Origin: Azospirillum picis
GTDB taxonomy: Bacteria > Pseudomonadota > Alphaproteobacteria > Azospirillales > Azospirillaceae
DNA length: 64,000 nucleotides
Direction: 5' to 3'
NCBI RefSeq assembly: GCF_017876115.1
Contig: NZ_JAGINO010000004.1
Coordinates: 186,001-250,000 of the forward strand
A program made the position numbers and the translations under genes. The notes beneath the pieces are model-generated. The model did not search any database, was not told the origin of the DNA, and worked only from the letters and a program-made list of their open reading frames with translations. Shown one piece after another: positions 1-7,903 of this stretch (the first letter of the stretch is position 1; the number at the start of each line of letters is the position of its first letter).

Positions 1-1023
1 GAAGGAACGGTCCTCGTGCGGCCGCACCCGATCGATCAGCAGGTCGAGCGCCAGCCGGCAGTCGCCGACCAGCCCGGCCTCCACCGGATAGCGCAGGCCG
101 ATGCGGGCCGGGTCGATGTCGATCTGGACGCCGCGCGCCTGGTCGGGCTTCGGGTAGTATTCGATGTAGGGGAAGGTCGAGCCGGCGATCAGCAGGGTGT
201 CGCAGGTCTCCAGTGCCGTCTGCGACGGCTCGGTTCCCAGCAGGCCGATCTGGCCGGTGGTGTAGGGGCTGTCGTCCGGAACGGCGGCCTTGCCCAGCAG
301 TGCCTTGACGATGACCGCCCCGGTCTTCTCCGCCAGCCGTTCGAGCTGGTCGGTGGCGTGCAGCGCCCCTTGGCCGGCCATGATGACGATGCGCTTGCCG
401 GCGTCCAGGATCTCCACCGCCCGGCGCATCTCCGCCTCCGACGGCACCGGCAGTTCCGGTGCGAACAGCGCGGTGTTGTGGCCCTTGACGTTGCGCGGCG
501 CCCGCATGTCGTCGCCGGCGGCCTGCTCCTGGAGGTCGACGGGGATGGTGATGTGGGCGACGCCGCGGTAGGACAGGGCGGAGCGGCAGGCGAGCGTCGC
601 GATGTTGCGGACATGCGCCGCGCCCATGATGCGCTGGTTGTAGACGGCGACGTCCTGGTAGAGCTTGTCCAGCTCCACGTCCTGCTGCGTGTGCGTGCCG
701 ACGAGGTCGTGGTATTGCAGCCCGGTGATCGCCAGCACCGGCTGGTGGTCCAGCTTGGCGTCATAGAGCCCGTTCAGCAGGTGGATGCCGCCGGGGCCGG
801 AGGTGGCGATGCAGACCCCCAGCTTGCCGGTGAACTTGGCATAGCCGCAGGCGGCGAAGGCCGCCGCTTCCTCGTGCCGGACCTGGATGAAGCGGATCTC
901 GTCCTTGCGCTTGCGCAAGGCCTCGATGATGCCGTTGATGCCGTCACCGGGGATGCCGAAGATCGTGTCGACTCCCCAGTCGACCAGGACGTCCACCAGG
1001 ATGTCGCCTGCCGTGCGTGCCAT
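1..1023 (-). CDS. Thiamine-diphosphate-dependent enzyme, pyruvate oxidase/acetolactate synthase-like (3' end outside window)
   Basis: The first 341 codons are present and the frame runs off the left edge of the window. The N-terminal pyrimidine-binding domain is clear: FGIPGDG near residues 22-28, the catalytic Glu in VRHEEAAAF (E51), and a SGPGG loop. The start of the central domain follows. The family decarboxylates 2-oxo acids with ThDP. The sequence resembles the branch annotated as thiamine pyrophosphate-requiring protein or pyruvate dehydrogenase (quinone) rather than anabolic IlvB, but the cofactor-binding C-terminus that would decide this is missing. The ATG has a GGAG box upstream and is the first plausible start. 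It is divergent from the membrane-protein gene at 1332. Confidence 0.85.
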   Translation of the reverse strand, partial: MARTAGDILVDVLVDWGVDTIFGIPGDGINGIIEALRKRKDEIRFIQVRHEEAAAFAACGYAKFTGKLGVCIATSGPGGIHLLNGLYDAKLDHQPVLAITGLQYHDLVGTHTQQDVELDKLYQDVAVYNQRIMGAAHVRNIATLACRSALSYRGVAHITIPVDLQEQAAGDDMRAPRNVKGHNTALFAPELPVPSEAEMRRAVEILDAGKRIVIMAGQGALHATDQLERLAEKTGAVIVKALLGKAAVPDDSPYTTGQIGLLGTEPSQTALETCDTLLIAGSTFPYIEYYPKPDQARGVQIDIDPARIGLRYPVEAGLVGDCRLALDLLIDRVRPHEDRSF

Positions 1024-1331
1024 GGGATGTTCTCCGTGCCGCGTAGCCCTTCGGGCCGCTTGGATTGGGGTGCTTGAAGCGGGCTGATCGGGGACCGTGG
1101 GCGCCACCCATTGGCTCCCGGTCCCCGCGTCCGGTCTCCTGGGCTCCAACATGATCCCTGCGGCCCGGTTCCGGTTCCCGGCAATGCGGGACGCGAATGC
1201 GTGCCCCGCGGGACCTTCCTGACCGGCGCGGAGTTACCCCTCCGGCTGCGGCGTCCGCGACGTGCCGCTCGCCGCAGGCCCGAGGCAGGGCAGGCCCCAG
1301 GCAGGGCAGGCCCCAGGCAGGAAGGAAGGGC
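1024..1331. other. Divergent intergenic region with short tandem repeat
   Basis: About 300 bases between two divergent genes. The only structure I see is the 16-bp tandem repeat next to the right-hand gene. No convincing sigma-70 promoter could be picked out in this G+C-rich stretch. Confidence 0.5.
1284..1321 (+). repeat. 16-bp tandem repeat, 2.4 copies
   Basis: The unit GGCAGGGCAGGCCCCA occurs twice in tandem, followed by a partial third copy (GGCAGG). It ends about 10 bases before the ATG at 1332, and its last unit runs into the AGGAAGG ribosome-binding region. Copy-number change here could move or duplicate Shine-Dalgarno-like AGG motifs. That effect is inference. Confidence 0.9.
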
Positions 1332-2402
1332 ATGACGATGGCGCTGCTCCCCCTTACGGCGCTTGACGCCGTCCGCCCGCCGCCGGGCGGCGTTCCGGCG
1401 GGGGTTGCCCGCGACCCGCTGGGCGCCGGCCGCCGCCGCGTTCGCAACGGGCTGCTGGCCGGGCTCGGCGGCGTCGCCGCGGCGGCGGCGCTCGCCTGGG
1501 TGCTGCGGCCCGGCCCGTCACGCGCCGCCGGCACGGATGATGGCGCCCCGGATGACGGGGGCTCTACGGTGCGGGCCGGCCGCCGGCTGAACCGCGCGGC
1601 GGCCCTGCTGGGTGCGTCGGTCCTGGCGGACAGCGCCGTCGAGCATTATCGCGGATCCTTCCACAACCCGGCGATGATCACCCCGCTGCTGGCGTCGGGC
1701 GCCACCATCGCCGCCAGCCTGCACGGCTCGCTCGACCGGCGGCCGCGCGCCCACCGGTTCCGCGACGCGACCTATGCCGCGGCGGCGCTGACCGGCATCG
1801 CCGGCACCGCCTTCCACCTCTGCAACGTGACGCGGCGGCCGGGCGGGCTGTCCTGGCTGAACCTGTTCTATGGCGCTCCGATCGGCGCCCCGGCCGCCAT
1901 CGGCTTGGCCGGCCTCCTCGGCTTCGCGGCCGAACGGGTGCGCCACGGGCCGGATGGTCCGCCATCGGTCGCCGGCCTGCCGGCGCCGCAGGTGCTGACC
2001 GTCCTGTCCGCCGCCGGCATCCTCGGGACGGTGGCGGAGACGGCGCTGCTGCATTTCCGCGGCGCCTACCACAACCCGGCCATGTATCTGCCGGTCACCA
2101 TCCCGCCCGCCGCCGCGGCGGTCCTGCTGCGCACCCTGTGGCACGACGGGCCGGGGCCGCGGAGGGCGGCGCGCCTGGCGATGCGCGCGACCGCCGGGCT
2201 CGGGCTGCTGGGAACCGGCTTCCACGCCTTCGGCGTCCACCGGAACATGGGGGGCTGGGGCAACTGGCGGCAGAACATCCTGAACGGTCCGCCCCTGCCG
2301 GCCCCGCCGAGCTACACCGCGCTCGCCTTCGCCGGGCTGGCCGCCCTGGCGTTGCGGGACGAGGTCGCCGGAAGCGGCCGTGAGCAAGGAGACGGGCGAT
2401 GA
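1332..2402 (+). CDS. Internally duplicated polytopic membrane protein, first gene of a GMC dehydrogenase operon
   Basis: A 356-residue hydrophobic protein of unknown function. It consists of two homologous halves offset by exactly 136 residues. Motif A, H-[YF]-R-G-[SA]-[FY]-H-N-P-A-M, lies at 105-115 and again at 241-251. Motif B, G-T-x-F-H, lies at 158-162 and 294-298, each followed by R-x-x-G-G. A further membrane segment lies at about 40-60. The conserved histidines could bind haem or a quinone, but no family was recognised. The start at 1332 follows AGGAAGG; an upstream in-frame ATG at 1197 lacks a ribosome site. The stop overlaps the next start (ATGA), so it is translationally coupled to the subunit-3 and GMC genes. 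It may be their membrane partner. Confidence 0.75.
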   Translation: MTMALLPLTALDAVRPPPGGVPAGVARDPLGAGRRRVRNGLLAGLGGVAAAAALAWVLRPGPSRAAGTDDGAPDDGGSTVRAGRRLNRAAALLGASVLADSAVEHYRGSFHNPAMITPLLASGATIAASLHGSLDRRPRAHRFRDATYAAAALTGIAGTAFHLCNVTRRPGGLSWLNLFYGAPIGAPAAIGLAGLLGFAAERVRHGPDGPPSVAGLPAPQVLTVLSAAGILGTVAETALLHFRGAYHNPAMYLPVTIPPAAAAVLLRTLWHDGPGPRRAARLAMRATAGLGLLGTGFHAFGVHRNMGGWGNWRQNILNGPPLPAPPSYTALAFAGLAALALRDEVAGSGREQGDGR

Positions 2403-3046
2403 GCGACCGCTATCCCGGCTACGACGTTCTGGCCAAGCGCGACGGCCTGTCCTGGAACGACAAGACCCGCGAGGTCGTCGGCCGCCGGCTCGCCGTCGGC
2501 ATCGACGACCATCGCTTCTTCGACGAGGCGGAATGGGGCGTCCTGCGCGCGCTCTGCGACCGCATCCTGCCGCAGCCGCCGGAGCGCGAGCGCCCGGTGC
2601 CGGTCGCAGCGTTGCTGGACCTGCGCCTGCGCGAGGGGCCGGGCGACGGCAATCGCGACGTCGCCCTGCCGCCGACGGATGTCGCCTGGAAACGCGCCCT
2701 GGCGGCGCTGGACGCCGAGAGCCGGCAGGCCCAGGGCCGCGGCTTCCCGGACCTGACGCCCGCCGAGCAGGACGCCCTGCTGCGGGACATGCAGGAGGGC
2801 AGGCTCGCCGGCCCGGCCTGGCAGGGCATGGCGCCGAAGACCTTCTTCTCCGCGCGCCTGCTGTACGATCTGGTGGGCCTCTATTACGCTCACCCGGCCG
2901 CCTGGAGCGAGATCGGCTTCGGCGGCCCGGCGAGCCCGCGTGGCTATGTGCGCATGGGGTTCGACGGCCGCGATCCCTGGGAGGCCGCGGAAGCGGCGCC
3001 GGGGCGGGAGGATGCGGCGCGCCGGGAGAACCGCCATGTCCGATGA
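2399..3046 (+). CDS. Gluconate 2-dehydrogenase subunit 3-like protein
   Basis: A 215-residue protein with the pattern of the gluconate 2-dehydrogenase subunit 3 family: FFDEAEWGVLRALCDRILPQ near the N-terminus, a TPAEQDALL helix, and a C-terminal FFSARLLYDLVGLYYAHPAAW-like segment. In known enzymes this small subunit accompanies a GMC flavoprotein and a cytochrome c and helps folding or export of the catalytic subunit. No Tat or Sec signal is apparent here, unlike many relatives. It overlaps the gene before by 4 bases and the GMC gene after by 11. No cytochrome c subunit lies in the operon. Confidence 0.85.
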   Translation: MSDRYPGYDVLAKRDGLSWNDKTREVVGRRLAVGIDDHRFFDEAEWGVLRALCDRILPQPPERERPVPVAALLDLRLREGPGDGNRDVALPPTDVAWKRALAALDAESRQAQGRGFPDLTPAEQDALLRDMQEGRLAGPAWQGMAPKTFFSARLLYDLVGLYYAHPAAWSEIGFGGPASPRGYVRMGFDGRDPWEAAEAAPGREDAARRENRHVR

Positions 3047-4697
3047 GCGTCCGGGGGGCGGCGATCCGGCCGAGGCTCCCCGCGCCTGCCATGGCCGCGC
3101 GCCGGACGTCTTCGTGCCCGGCGGCTGGGTGCCGATGCGCGAGCACGGCGAGGACGAGCCGGTCGACTTCGCCATCGTCGGCACCGGGGCGGGCGGCGGC
3201 ACGCTGGCCTGCAAGCTGGCGGAGGCCGGATTCTCCGTCGTCGCCTTCGACGCCGGCGCCTACTGGCGGCCGCTGGAGGATTTCGCCTCCGACGAGATGG
3301 AGCAGCAGAAGCTCTACTGGACCGACGACCGGCTGTGCGACGGCGAGCTGCCGTTGAAGCTGGGCGCCAACAACAGCGGCAAGGCGGTCGGCGGCAGCAC
3401 CGTGCATTTCGCCATGGTCTCCCTGCGCTTCCGGCCCGACTGGTTCAAGTCGCGCAGCCGGCTCGGCTACGGCGCCGACTGGCCGATCGACTGGCGCGAG
3501 ATGTGGCGCTACTACGCGGAGGTCGAGCGGGCGCTGCAGATCTCCGGCCCCGTCACCTATCCCTGGGGGCCGAAGCGCCCGCGCTACCCGCGCCGCCCGC
3601 ACGAGCTGAACGCCGCCGCCCAGGTGCTGGCGGCGGGCGCGGAGGCGCTGGGGATCGGCTGGTCGTCGACACCGCTCGCGACCCTGTCCTCGCCGCACGG
3701 CAAGGCGCCGCCCTGCGTCTATCGCGGATTCTGCGTCACCGGCTGCTCGACCAACGCCAAGCAGAGCGTGCTGAACACCTGGCTGCCACGGGCGCTGGCG
3801 GCCGGGGCCGAGATCCGCGACCTCGCGATGGTCGGCCGGGTCGAGACGGACCGCCGCGGACTCGCCACCGGGGTGCATTATTGTCGCGAAGGCCGCTGGC
3901 GCTTCCAGAGGGCGCTCAACGTCGTGGTCGCCGGCTACGCCATCGAGACGCCGCGGCTCCTGCTGAACTCCGCCAGCGGCCTGTTCCCCGACGGTCTGGC
4001 CAACAGCTCCGGCCTGGTCGGCAGGAACCTGATGGTGCAGCTCAACCAAGCGGTCTGGGGACGGATGGACCGCGAGGTCCGCTCCTACAAGGGGCCGCCG
4101 TCGCTGGCGCTGACCGAGCACTGGAACTATACGGACGAGGGCAAGGACTTCCACGGCGGCTACTGCTACATGAGCCAGGGGCCGCTGCCGATCGTCTGGG
4201 CCAGGACGCTGAGCGGACGCGGCCTGTGGGGCGAGGCGCTGATGCGCGAGATGGCGGACTACAACCACAGCGTTGGCCTGAAGATGGTCGGGGAGTGCCT
4301 GCCGGACGAGCGCAACCGCGTCACCCTGGCCGACGAGACCGACCGCTACGGCCTGCGCATCCCGCGCATCACCTACGGCTTCGGCGACAACGAGAAGCGG
4401 ATGATCCGCCATGCCCTGGACTTCATGGGCCGCGCGCTGGAGGCCGCCGGCGCCCGCGGCGTGTGGGAGCAGGACGACGACACCTGCCACCTGAACGGCA
4501 CCGCCCGCATGGGCGAGGATCCCGCGACCAGCGTGGTGAACGCCGATTGCCGGAGCTGGGACGTGCCGAACCTGTGGATCTGCGACGGCTCGGTCTTCCC
4601 GACGGTCGGCGGGGTCAATCCCTCCCTGACCATCCAGGCGGTGGCCTGTCGCACCGGCGACCGCATCGCCGCGCTGGCGCGCCGCGGCGAGCTTTGA
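3036..4697 (+). CDS. GMC family oxidoreductase, FAD-dependent dehydrogenase
   Basis: A 553-residue flavoprotein. The FAD-binding Rossmann motif GTGAGGGT is at residues 49-56. The substrate and active-site region keeps CHLNGTARMG near residue 490 and the C-terminal GGVNPSLTIQA signature with the conserved Asn. It is closest in style to the large subunits of gluconate, sorbitol or glucose dehydrogenases. The polyol or sugar substrate cannot be read from sequence. The chosen ATG lies 11 bases inside the preceding gene and is followed by a plausible cytoplasmic N-terminus. It is the last gene of the operon, convergent with the extensin-like gene. Confidence 0.9.
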   Translation: MSDERPGGGDPAEAPRACHGRAPDVFVPGGWVPMREHGEDEPVDFAIVGTGAGGGTLACKLAEAGFSVVAFDAGAYWRPLEDFASDEMEQQKLYWTDDRLCDGELPLKLGANNSGKAVGGSTVHFAMVSLRFRPDWFKSRSRLGYGADWPIDWREMWRYYAEVERALQISGPVTYPWGPKRPRYPRRPHELNAAAQVLAAGAEALGIGWSSTPLATLSSPHGKAPPCVYRGFCVTGCSTNAKQSVLNTWLPRALAAGAEIRDLAMVGRVETDRRGLATGVHYCREGRWRFQRALNVVVAGYAIETPRLLLNSASGLFPDGLANSSGLVGRNLMVQLNQAVWGRMDREVRSYKGPPSLALTEHWNYTDEGKDFHGGYCYMSQGPLPIVWARTLSGRGLWGEALMREMADYNHSVGLKMVGECLPDERNRVTLADETDRYGLRIPRITYGFGDNEKRMIRHALDFMGRALEAAGARGVWEQDDDTCHLNGTARMGEDPATSVVNADCRSWDVPNLWICDGSVFPTVGGVNPSLTIQAVACRTGDRIAALARRGEL

Positions 4698-4717
4698 TCC
4701 GCCGGGACGGGCGGCCC

Positions 4718-5443
4718 TCACCGGCAGACGCCGAAACGCCCCATGTCGAGGTGGAAGTGGTTGCGGTGGGCGGCGTTGTAATCGGGTCCCAGCACCACGT
4801 CGAAGAAGCGGCAGGCGCCGTCGCGCAGGTCGCGCAGGAAGGCCGCCTTGCTTTCGCCGTCCGGGCGGCCGCCGACCCCGGCGTCCCCCCAGTCGTTCAG
4901 CACGCTGATCCGCGTGCCGTCGGCCAGCACGAAGGCGGCGAGGTCGATGGCGTTGGCGCTGGCATGCTCGCTGCGCCGCCCGGCGGCGCGTCCGTAGACG
5001 TTGCGGCAGGCGTAGGTGCCGAGATGCTCGACCCGCGCCACCCGCCGGCCGAAACGGCGCTCGGCCGCCGGCTGCAGCACGTTCGCCTCGAACAGCGTCC
5101 AGGCGGCCGCCAGCCCGCAGGTGGCCATGAAGCCGCTGCTGAAGGCGACCTCGGAGCGCGCGACGCGGACCACGTCGCGCAGCGGGCAGTTCTCGCCGCC
5201 GTCACGGTCGGGGAGGGCGGTGAAGCGCAGCTCCGTGTTGCCCAGCGCCGCCCGGCACTGCTGCGGGTCGTCCGCCAGCCGCGCCAGCTTGAAGCCGGTC
5301 AGCCAGTCCGGCTCGGCCCGCAGGTCGAGCGGCGCCCATGGGTCGTAGCGTGGCGGCACGGCGACCAGGCCGCCCCACAGCGCCGCCCCGCCCGCCAGGA
5401 CCGCGAGCAGGAGGAGCAGGGTCAGCCACCGGATCAGGCGCAC
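4718..5443 (-). CDS. Extensin-like family protein, membrane-anchored
   Basis: A 241-residue protein read from a GTG start. An N-terminal transmembrane anchor (LTLLLLLAVLAGG) is followed by an extensin-like C-terminal domain. This domain has a DD-peptidase-like zinc fold in relatives, and its hallmarks are visible: SEHASANAIDLAAF (His and Asp ligands) and HRNHFHLDMG near the end. Paired cysteines are also present. Likely a periplasmic cell-wall-associated protein; its activity is not established in the family. An upstream in-frame ATG at 5833 would cross the GFA gene and is rejected. It lies 16 bases downstream of the GFA gene and is probably co-transcribed with it. Confidence 0.8.
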   Translation of the reverse strand: MRLIRWLTLLLLLAVLAGGAALWGGLVAVPPRYDPWAPLDLRAEPDWLTGFKLARLADDPQQCRAALGNTELRFTALPDRDGGENCPLRDVVRVARSEVAFSSGFMATCGLAAAWTLFEANVLQPAAERRFGRRVARVEHLGTYACRNVYGRAAGRRSEHASANAIDLAAFVLADGTRISVLNDWGDAGVGGRPDGESKAAFLRDLRDGACRFFDVVLGPDYNAAHRNHFHLDMGRFGVCR

Positions 5444-5459
5444 CGTGGGCGACCCCGCG

Positions 5460-5954
5460 TCAGCGGTCCAGCAGGCCGTGGCGCCGGTGCCAGTCTTCCA
5501 GCGACTCCTCGGGATAGCGGGCGAAGTGGCGGTCCTGCGGGCCGGACGGCACCTCCACCCAGGGCGCCTTGTAGTCCAGCATGATGTGCACCCGCTCCGG
5601 CGGCACCGGCAGCGGGGTGTCGATGGCCGAGGCGAAGGGATGCACCAGCTCCGGCCAGGCCGGATCCTCCGCCCACAGCGCCGTGCCGCAGTGCTTGCAG
5701 AAGTGCCGGTGCGACGGGCCGGGGCAGGTTCGGCCGGGATGGTCCGGATCGTCGATCGGCGCGCGCCATTCCGCCACGGCCTCGCGGCCCTCGACCTCCA
5801 GGCTGCCGGCATCGCCGCCGAGGTTGATCGCATAGCCGCCGCCGCCGGCGCTCTTGCGGCAGATGCTGCAATAGCAGCGCAGGAACGGATAGGGTGTCGG
5901 CGAGTTCAGCGAGAACCGCACGGCGCCGCAGCGGCAGGACCCTGAAAGCTTCAT
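5460..5954 (-). CDS. GFA-domain protein (glutathione-dependent formaldehyde-activating enzyme-like)
   Basis: A 164-residue protein with the zinc-cysteine pattern of the GFA/CENP-V family: GSCRCGAVRF at the N-terminus, CYCSICRKSAGG near residue 30, and FCKHCGTALW near 85. Family members bind zinc, and some were named for formaldehyde-glutathione adduct formation; most are uncharacterised. An HFxKHCG-type core and an LDYKAPWVEVP tail are present. It precedes the extensin-like gene by 16 bases. The region upstream is a dispersed palindromic repeat. Confidence 0.85.
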   Translation of the reverse strand: MKLSGSCRCGAVRFSLNSPTPYPFLRCYCSICRKSAGGGGYAINLGGDAGSLEVEGREAVAEWRAPIDDPDHPGRTCPGPSHRHFCKHCGTALWAEDPAWPELVHPFASAIDTPLPVPPERVHIMLDYKAPWVEVPSGPQDRHFARYPEESLEDWHRRHGLLDR

Positions 5955-5985
5955 GGTGTGATCTCCGCGAGTTGAGGCGCTGGGC

Positions 5986-6120
5986 GCTGACTTTTCCCCC
6001 TCCCTAACCCTCCCCCGCTTTGCGGGAGAGGGAACTGCCGCCGCTCTGCTGATCGGTTCACGCCGACAAGCATCCTGCCCCCTCTCCCGCGAAGCGGGGG
6101 AGGGATGGGGAGGGGGTGAG
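5986..6120. repeat. Dispersed palindromic repeat, copy 1
   Basis: A ~135-base unit with two imperfect hairpins (CCCTCTCCCGC paired with GCGGGAGAGGG-type arms) around a unique core. The core includes GCCGACAAGCATCCTGCC and GATCGGTTCA. The reverse complement of this unit recurs at 15246-15399, including the core, so it is a true dispersed element and not just G+C-rich noise. It fills most of the 330-base gap between the GFA gene and the aldehyde oxidase operon. Confidence 0.8.
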
Positions 6121-6287
6121 GCCCCACACCTTCCGTGCCGCATGACATGGGGGCGGACTCGCCGTTTGACAGCACCTTCCGGTGCGGAACGGTGGCGGAC
6201 CGGCGGTGTTACCAACCCAGCCAAGACGCGCCGCCGCCCGCCTGGAGCGGGCGGCCCCTGCGTATTCCAGCCGATCGTGGAGAGGTC

Positions 6288-6875
6288 ATGTCCCAGCCAA
6301 CAGGCAGCGCGTCCCTTGGGCACGCGCAGCAGCAACCGGCACCGCCGCCTCCCGACCTCGTCGAGGTCACCCTGACGATCAACGGCAGTCCGAAGACGCT
6401 GCACGTCGCTCCCTGGACCAGCCTGCTGGACGCGCTGCGCCTGCAGCTCGACCTGACCGGGACCAAGAAGGGCTGCGACCACGGCCAGTGCGGCGCCTGC
6501 ACCGTGCTGGTCGACGGCCGGCGCATCAATTCCTGCCTGACGCTGGCGGTGATGCAGGAGGGGCGGGCGGTCACCACCATCGAGGGGCTGGCCCGCGGCG
6601 ACGCGCTGCATCCGATGCAGGAGGCCTTCGTCGAGCATGACGCCTTCCAGTGCGGCTACTGCACGCCGGGCCAGATCTGCTCGGCCGTCGGCATGCTGGA
6701 GGAGGGGCGGGCCACGACCGACGACGACATCCGCGAGCTGATGAGCGGCAACCTGTGCCGTTGCGGCGCCTATCCCAACATCGTCGCCGCCATCCGGCAG
6801 GTGATGGACGCCCAGGCAACGGACGCCAAGGGAACGGACGCCAAGGCAACGAACAAGGCCGGAGGCCCGTCATGA
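6288..6875 (+). CDS. Aldehyde oxidase/xanthine dehydrogenase-type [2Fe-2S] subunit (PaoA/CoxS-like)
   Basis: A 195-residue iron-sulfur subunit. The plant-type ferredoxin cluster is seen as GCDHGQCGACTV with a later C, and the second cluster as CGYCTPGQ plus CRCGAYPNI. It transfers electrons between the molybdenum and FAD subunits encoded just downstream. The ATG follows AGAGG. A proline-rich N-terminal stretch replaces the Tat signal of E. coli PaoA, so this complex is probably cytoplasmic. The C-terminus carries a short Thr/Asp/Ala/Lys repeat. Its stop overlaps the next start (ATGA). Confidence 0.92.
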   Translation: MSQPTGSASLGHAQQQPAPPPPDLVEVTLTINGSPKTLHVAPWTSLLDALRLQLDLTGTKKGCDHGQCGACTVLVDGRRINSCLTLAVMQEGRAVTTIEGLARGDALHPMQEAFVEHDAFQCGYCTPGQICSAVGMLEEGRATTDDDIRELMSGNLCRCGAYPNIVAAIRQVMDAQATDAKGTDAKATNKAGGPS

Positions 6876-7903
6876 GGGCCTTCTCCTACGATCGTCCCGA
6901 CGGCGTCGACGCCGCGCTGCGCGCCGTCGCCGGACAGGCGGAGAGCGGGTCGCCCGGCTCCGCCCAGCCGCCGGTGAAGTTCGTCGCCGGCGGCACCAAC
7001 CTGCTGGACCTGATGAAGGCCGACGTGATGCGGCCGGACCGCCTCGTCGACATCTCGCGCCTCGGCCTCGACGGCATCGAGGAGACCGACGGCGGCGGCC
7101 TGCGGCTGGGGGCGCTGGCGCGCAACGCCGACACCGCCTACGACGAGCGGGTGAGCACGCGCTATCCGATGCTGTCCAAGGCGATCCTGGCCGGCGCCTC
7201 GGCCCAGCTCCGCAACATGGCGACCAACGGCGGCAACCTGCTGCAGCGGACGCGCTGCTACTACTTCTACGACACCGGCACCCCCTGCAACAAGCGCGAG
7301 CCGGGCACCGGCTGCGGCGCCATCGGCGGCGTCAACCGCATCCATGCCATCCTCGGCGCGAGCGACCAGTGCATCGCCGTGCACCCGTCGGACATGTGCG
7401 TCGCCCTGGCGGCGCTGGAGGCGGAGGTCCGCGTCACCGGGCCGCGGGGCGAGCGCGTCATCCCCTTCGCCGAGTTCCACCGCCTGCCGGGCGACACCCC
7501 GCAGATCGACAGCACGCTTGCCGCCGACGAGCTCATCACCGCCATCGACCTGCCGCCCCAGGGCTTCGCCGCGCATTCCACCTACCTCAAGGTGCGCGAC
7601 CGCGCCTCCTACGCCTTCGCGCTGGTCTCGGTGGCGGCGGCGCTGGAGCTGGAGGGCGCCAACGGCGCGACGATCCGCTCGGCGCGGCTGGCGCTCGGCG
7701 GCGTCGCCCACAAGCCCTGGCGCGACCGCGAGGTCGAGGCGGAGCTGGCCGGCAAGCCGGCCTCGCTGGAGACCTTCCGCGACGCCGCGCGCCTGCTGCT
7801 GCGCGAGGCCAAGGGCCGGTCGCACAACGCCTTCAAGATCGGGCTTGCCGAGCGCGCCATCGTCCGCGCCCTGGCCGAGGCCGCCGGAGTGGAGCACCCA
7901 TGA
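6872..7903 (+). CDS. Aldehyde oxidase FAD subunit (PaoB-like)
   Basis: A 343-residue FAD-binding subunit of the molybdenum hydroxylase family. The FAD loop VAGGTNLLDLMK and the ATNGGNLLQRTRCYYF segment are present. The latter continues with TGTPCNKREPGTGCGAIGG. This cysteine-rich insertion is the one that binds an extra [4Fe-4S] cluster in PaoB, so the complex is PaoABC/Yag-like rather than xanthine dehydrogenase. It overlaps both neighbours by 4 bases, giving tight translational coupling. Confidence 0.92.
   Translation: MRAFSYDRPDGVDAALRAVAGQAESGSPGSAQPPVKFVAGGTNLLDLMKADVMRPDRLVDISRLGLDGIEETDGGGLRLGALARNADTAYDERVSTRYPMLSKAILAGASAQLRNMATNGGNLLQRTRCYYFYDTGTPCNKREPGTGCGAIGGVNRIHAILGASDQCIAVHPSDMCVALAALEAEVRVTGPRGERVIPFAEFHRLPGDTPQIDSTLAADELITAIDLPPQGFAAHSTYLKVRDRASYAFALVSVAAALELEGANGATIRSARLALGGVAHKPWRDREVEAELAGKPASLETFRDAARLLLREAKGRSHNAFKIGLAERAIVRALAEAAGVEHP

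Noticed and set aside
4698..4717. Hairpin between the GMC and extensin-like genes as a terminator
   Set aside because: CCGCC/GGGCGG stem is short and has no T run on either strand; too weak to call.
1518..4721. Very long minus-strand open frame (over 1000 codons) opposite the GMC operon
   Set aside because: Antisense shadow of high-G+C coding DNA. The plus strand has family matches and operon overlaps; the minus frame is Arg/Ala/Gly-rich without domains.
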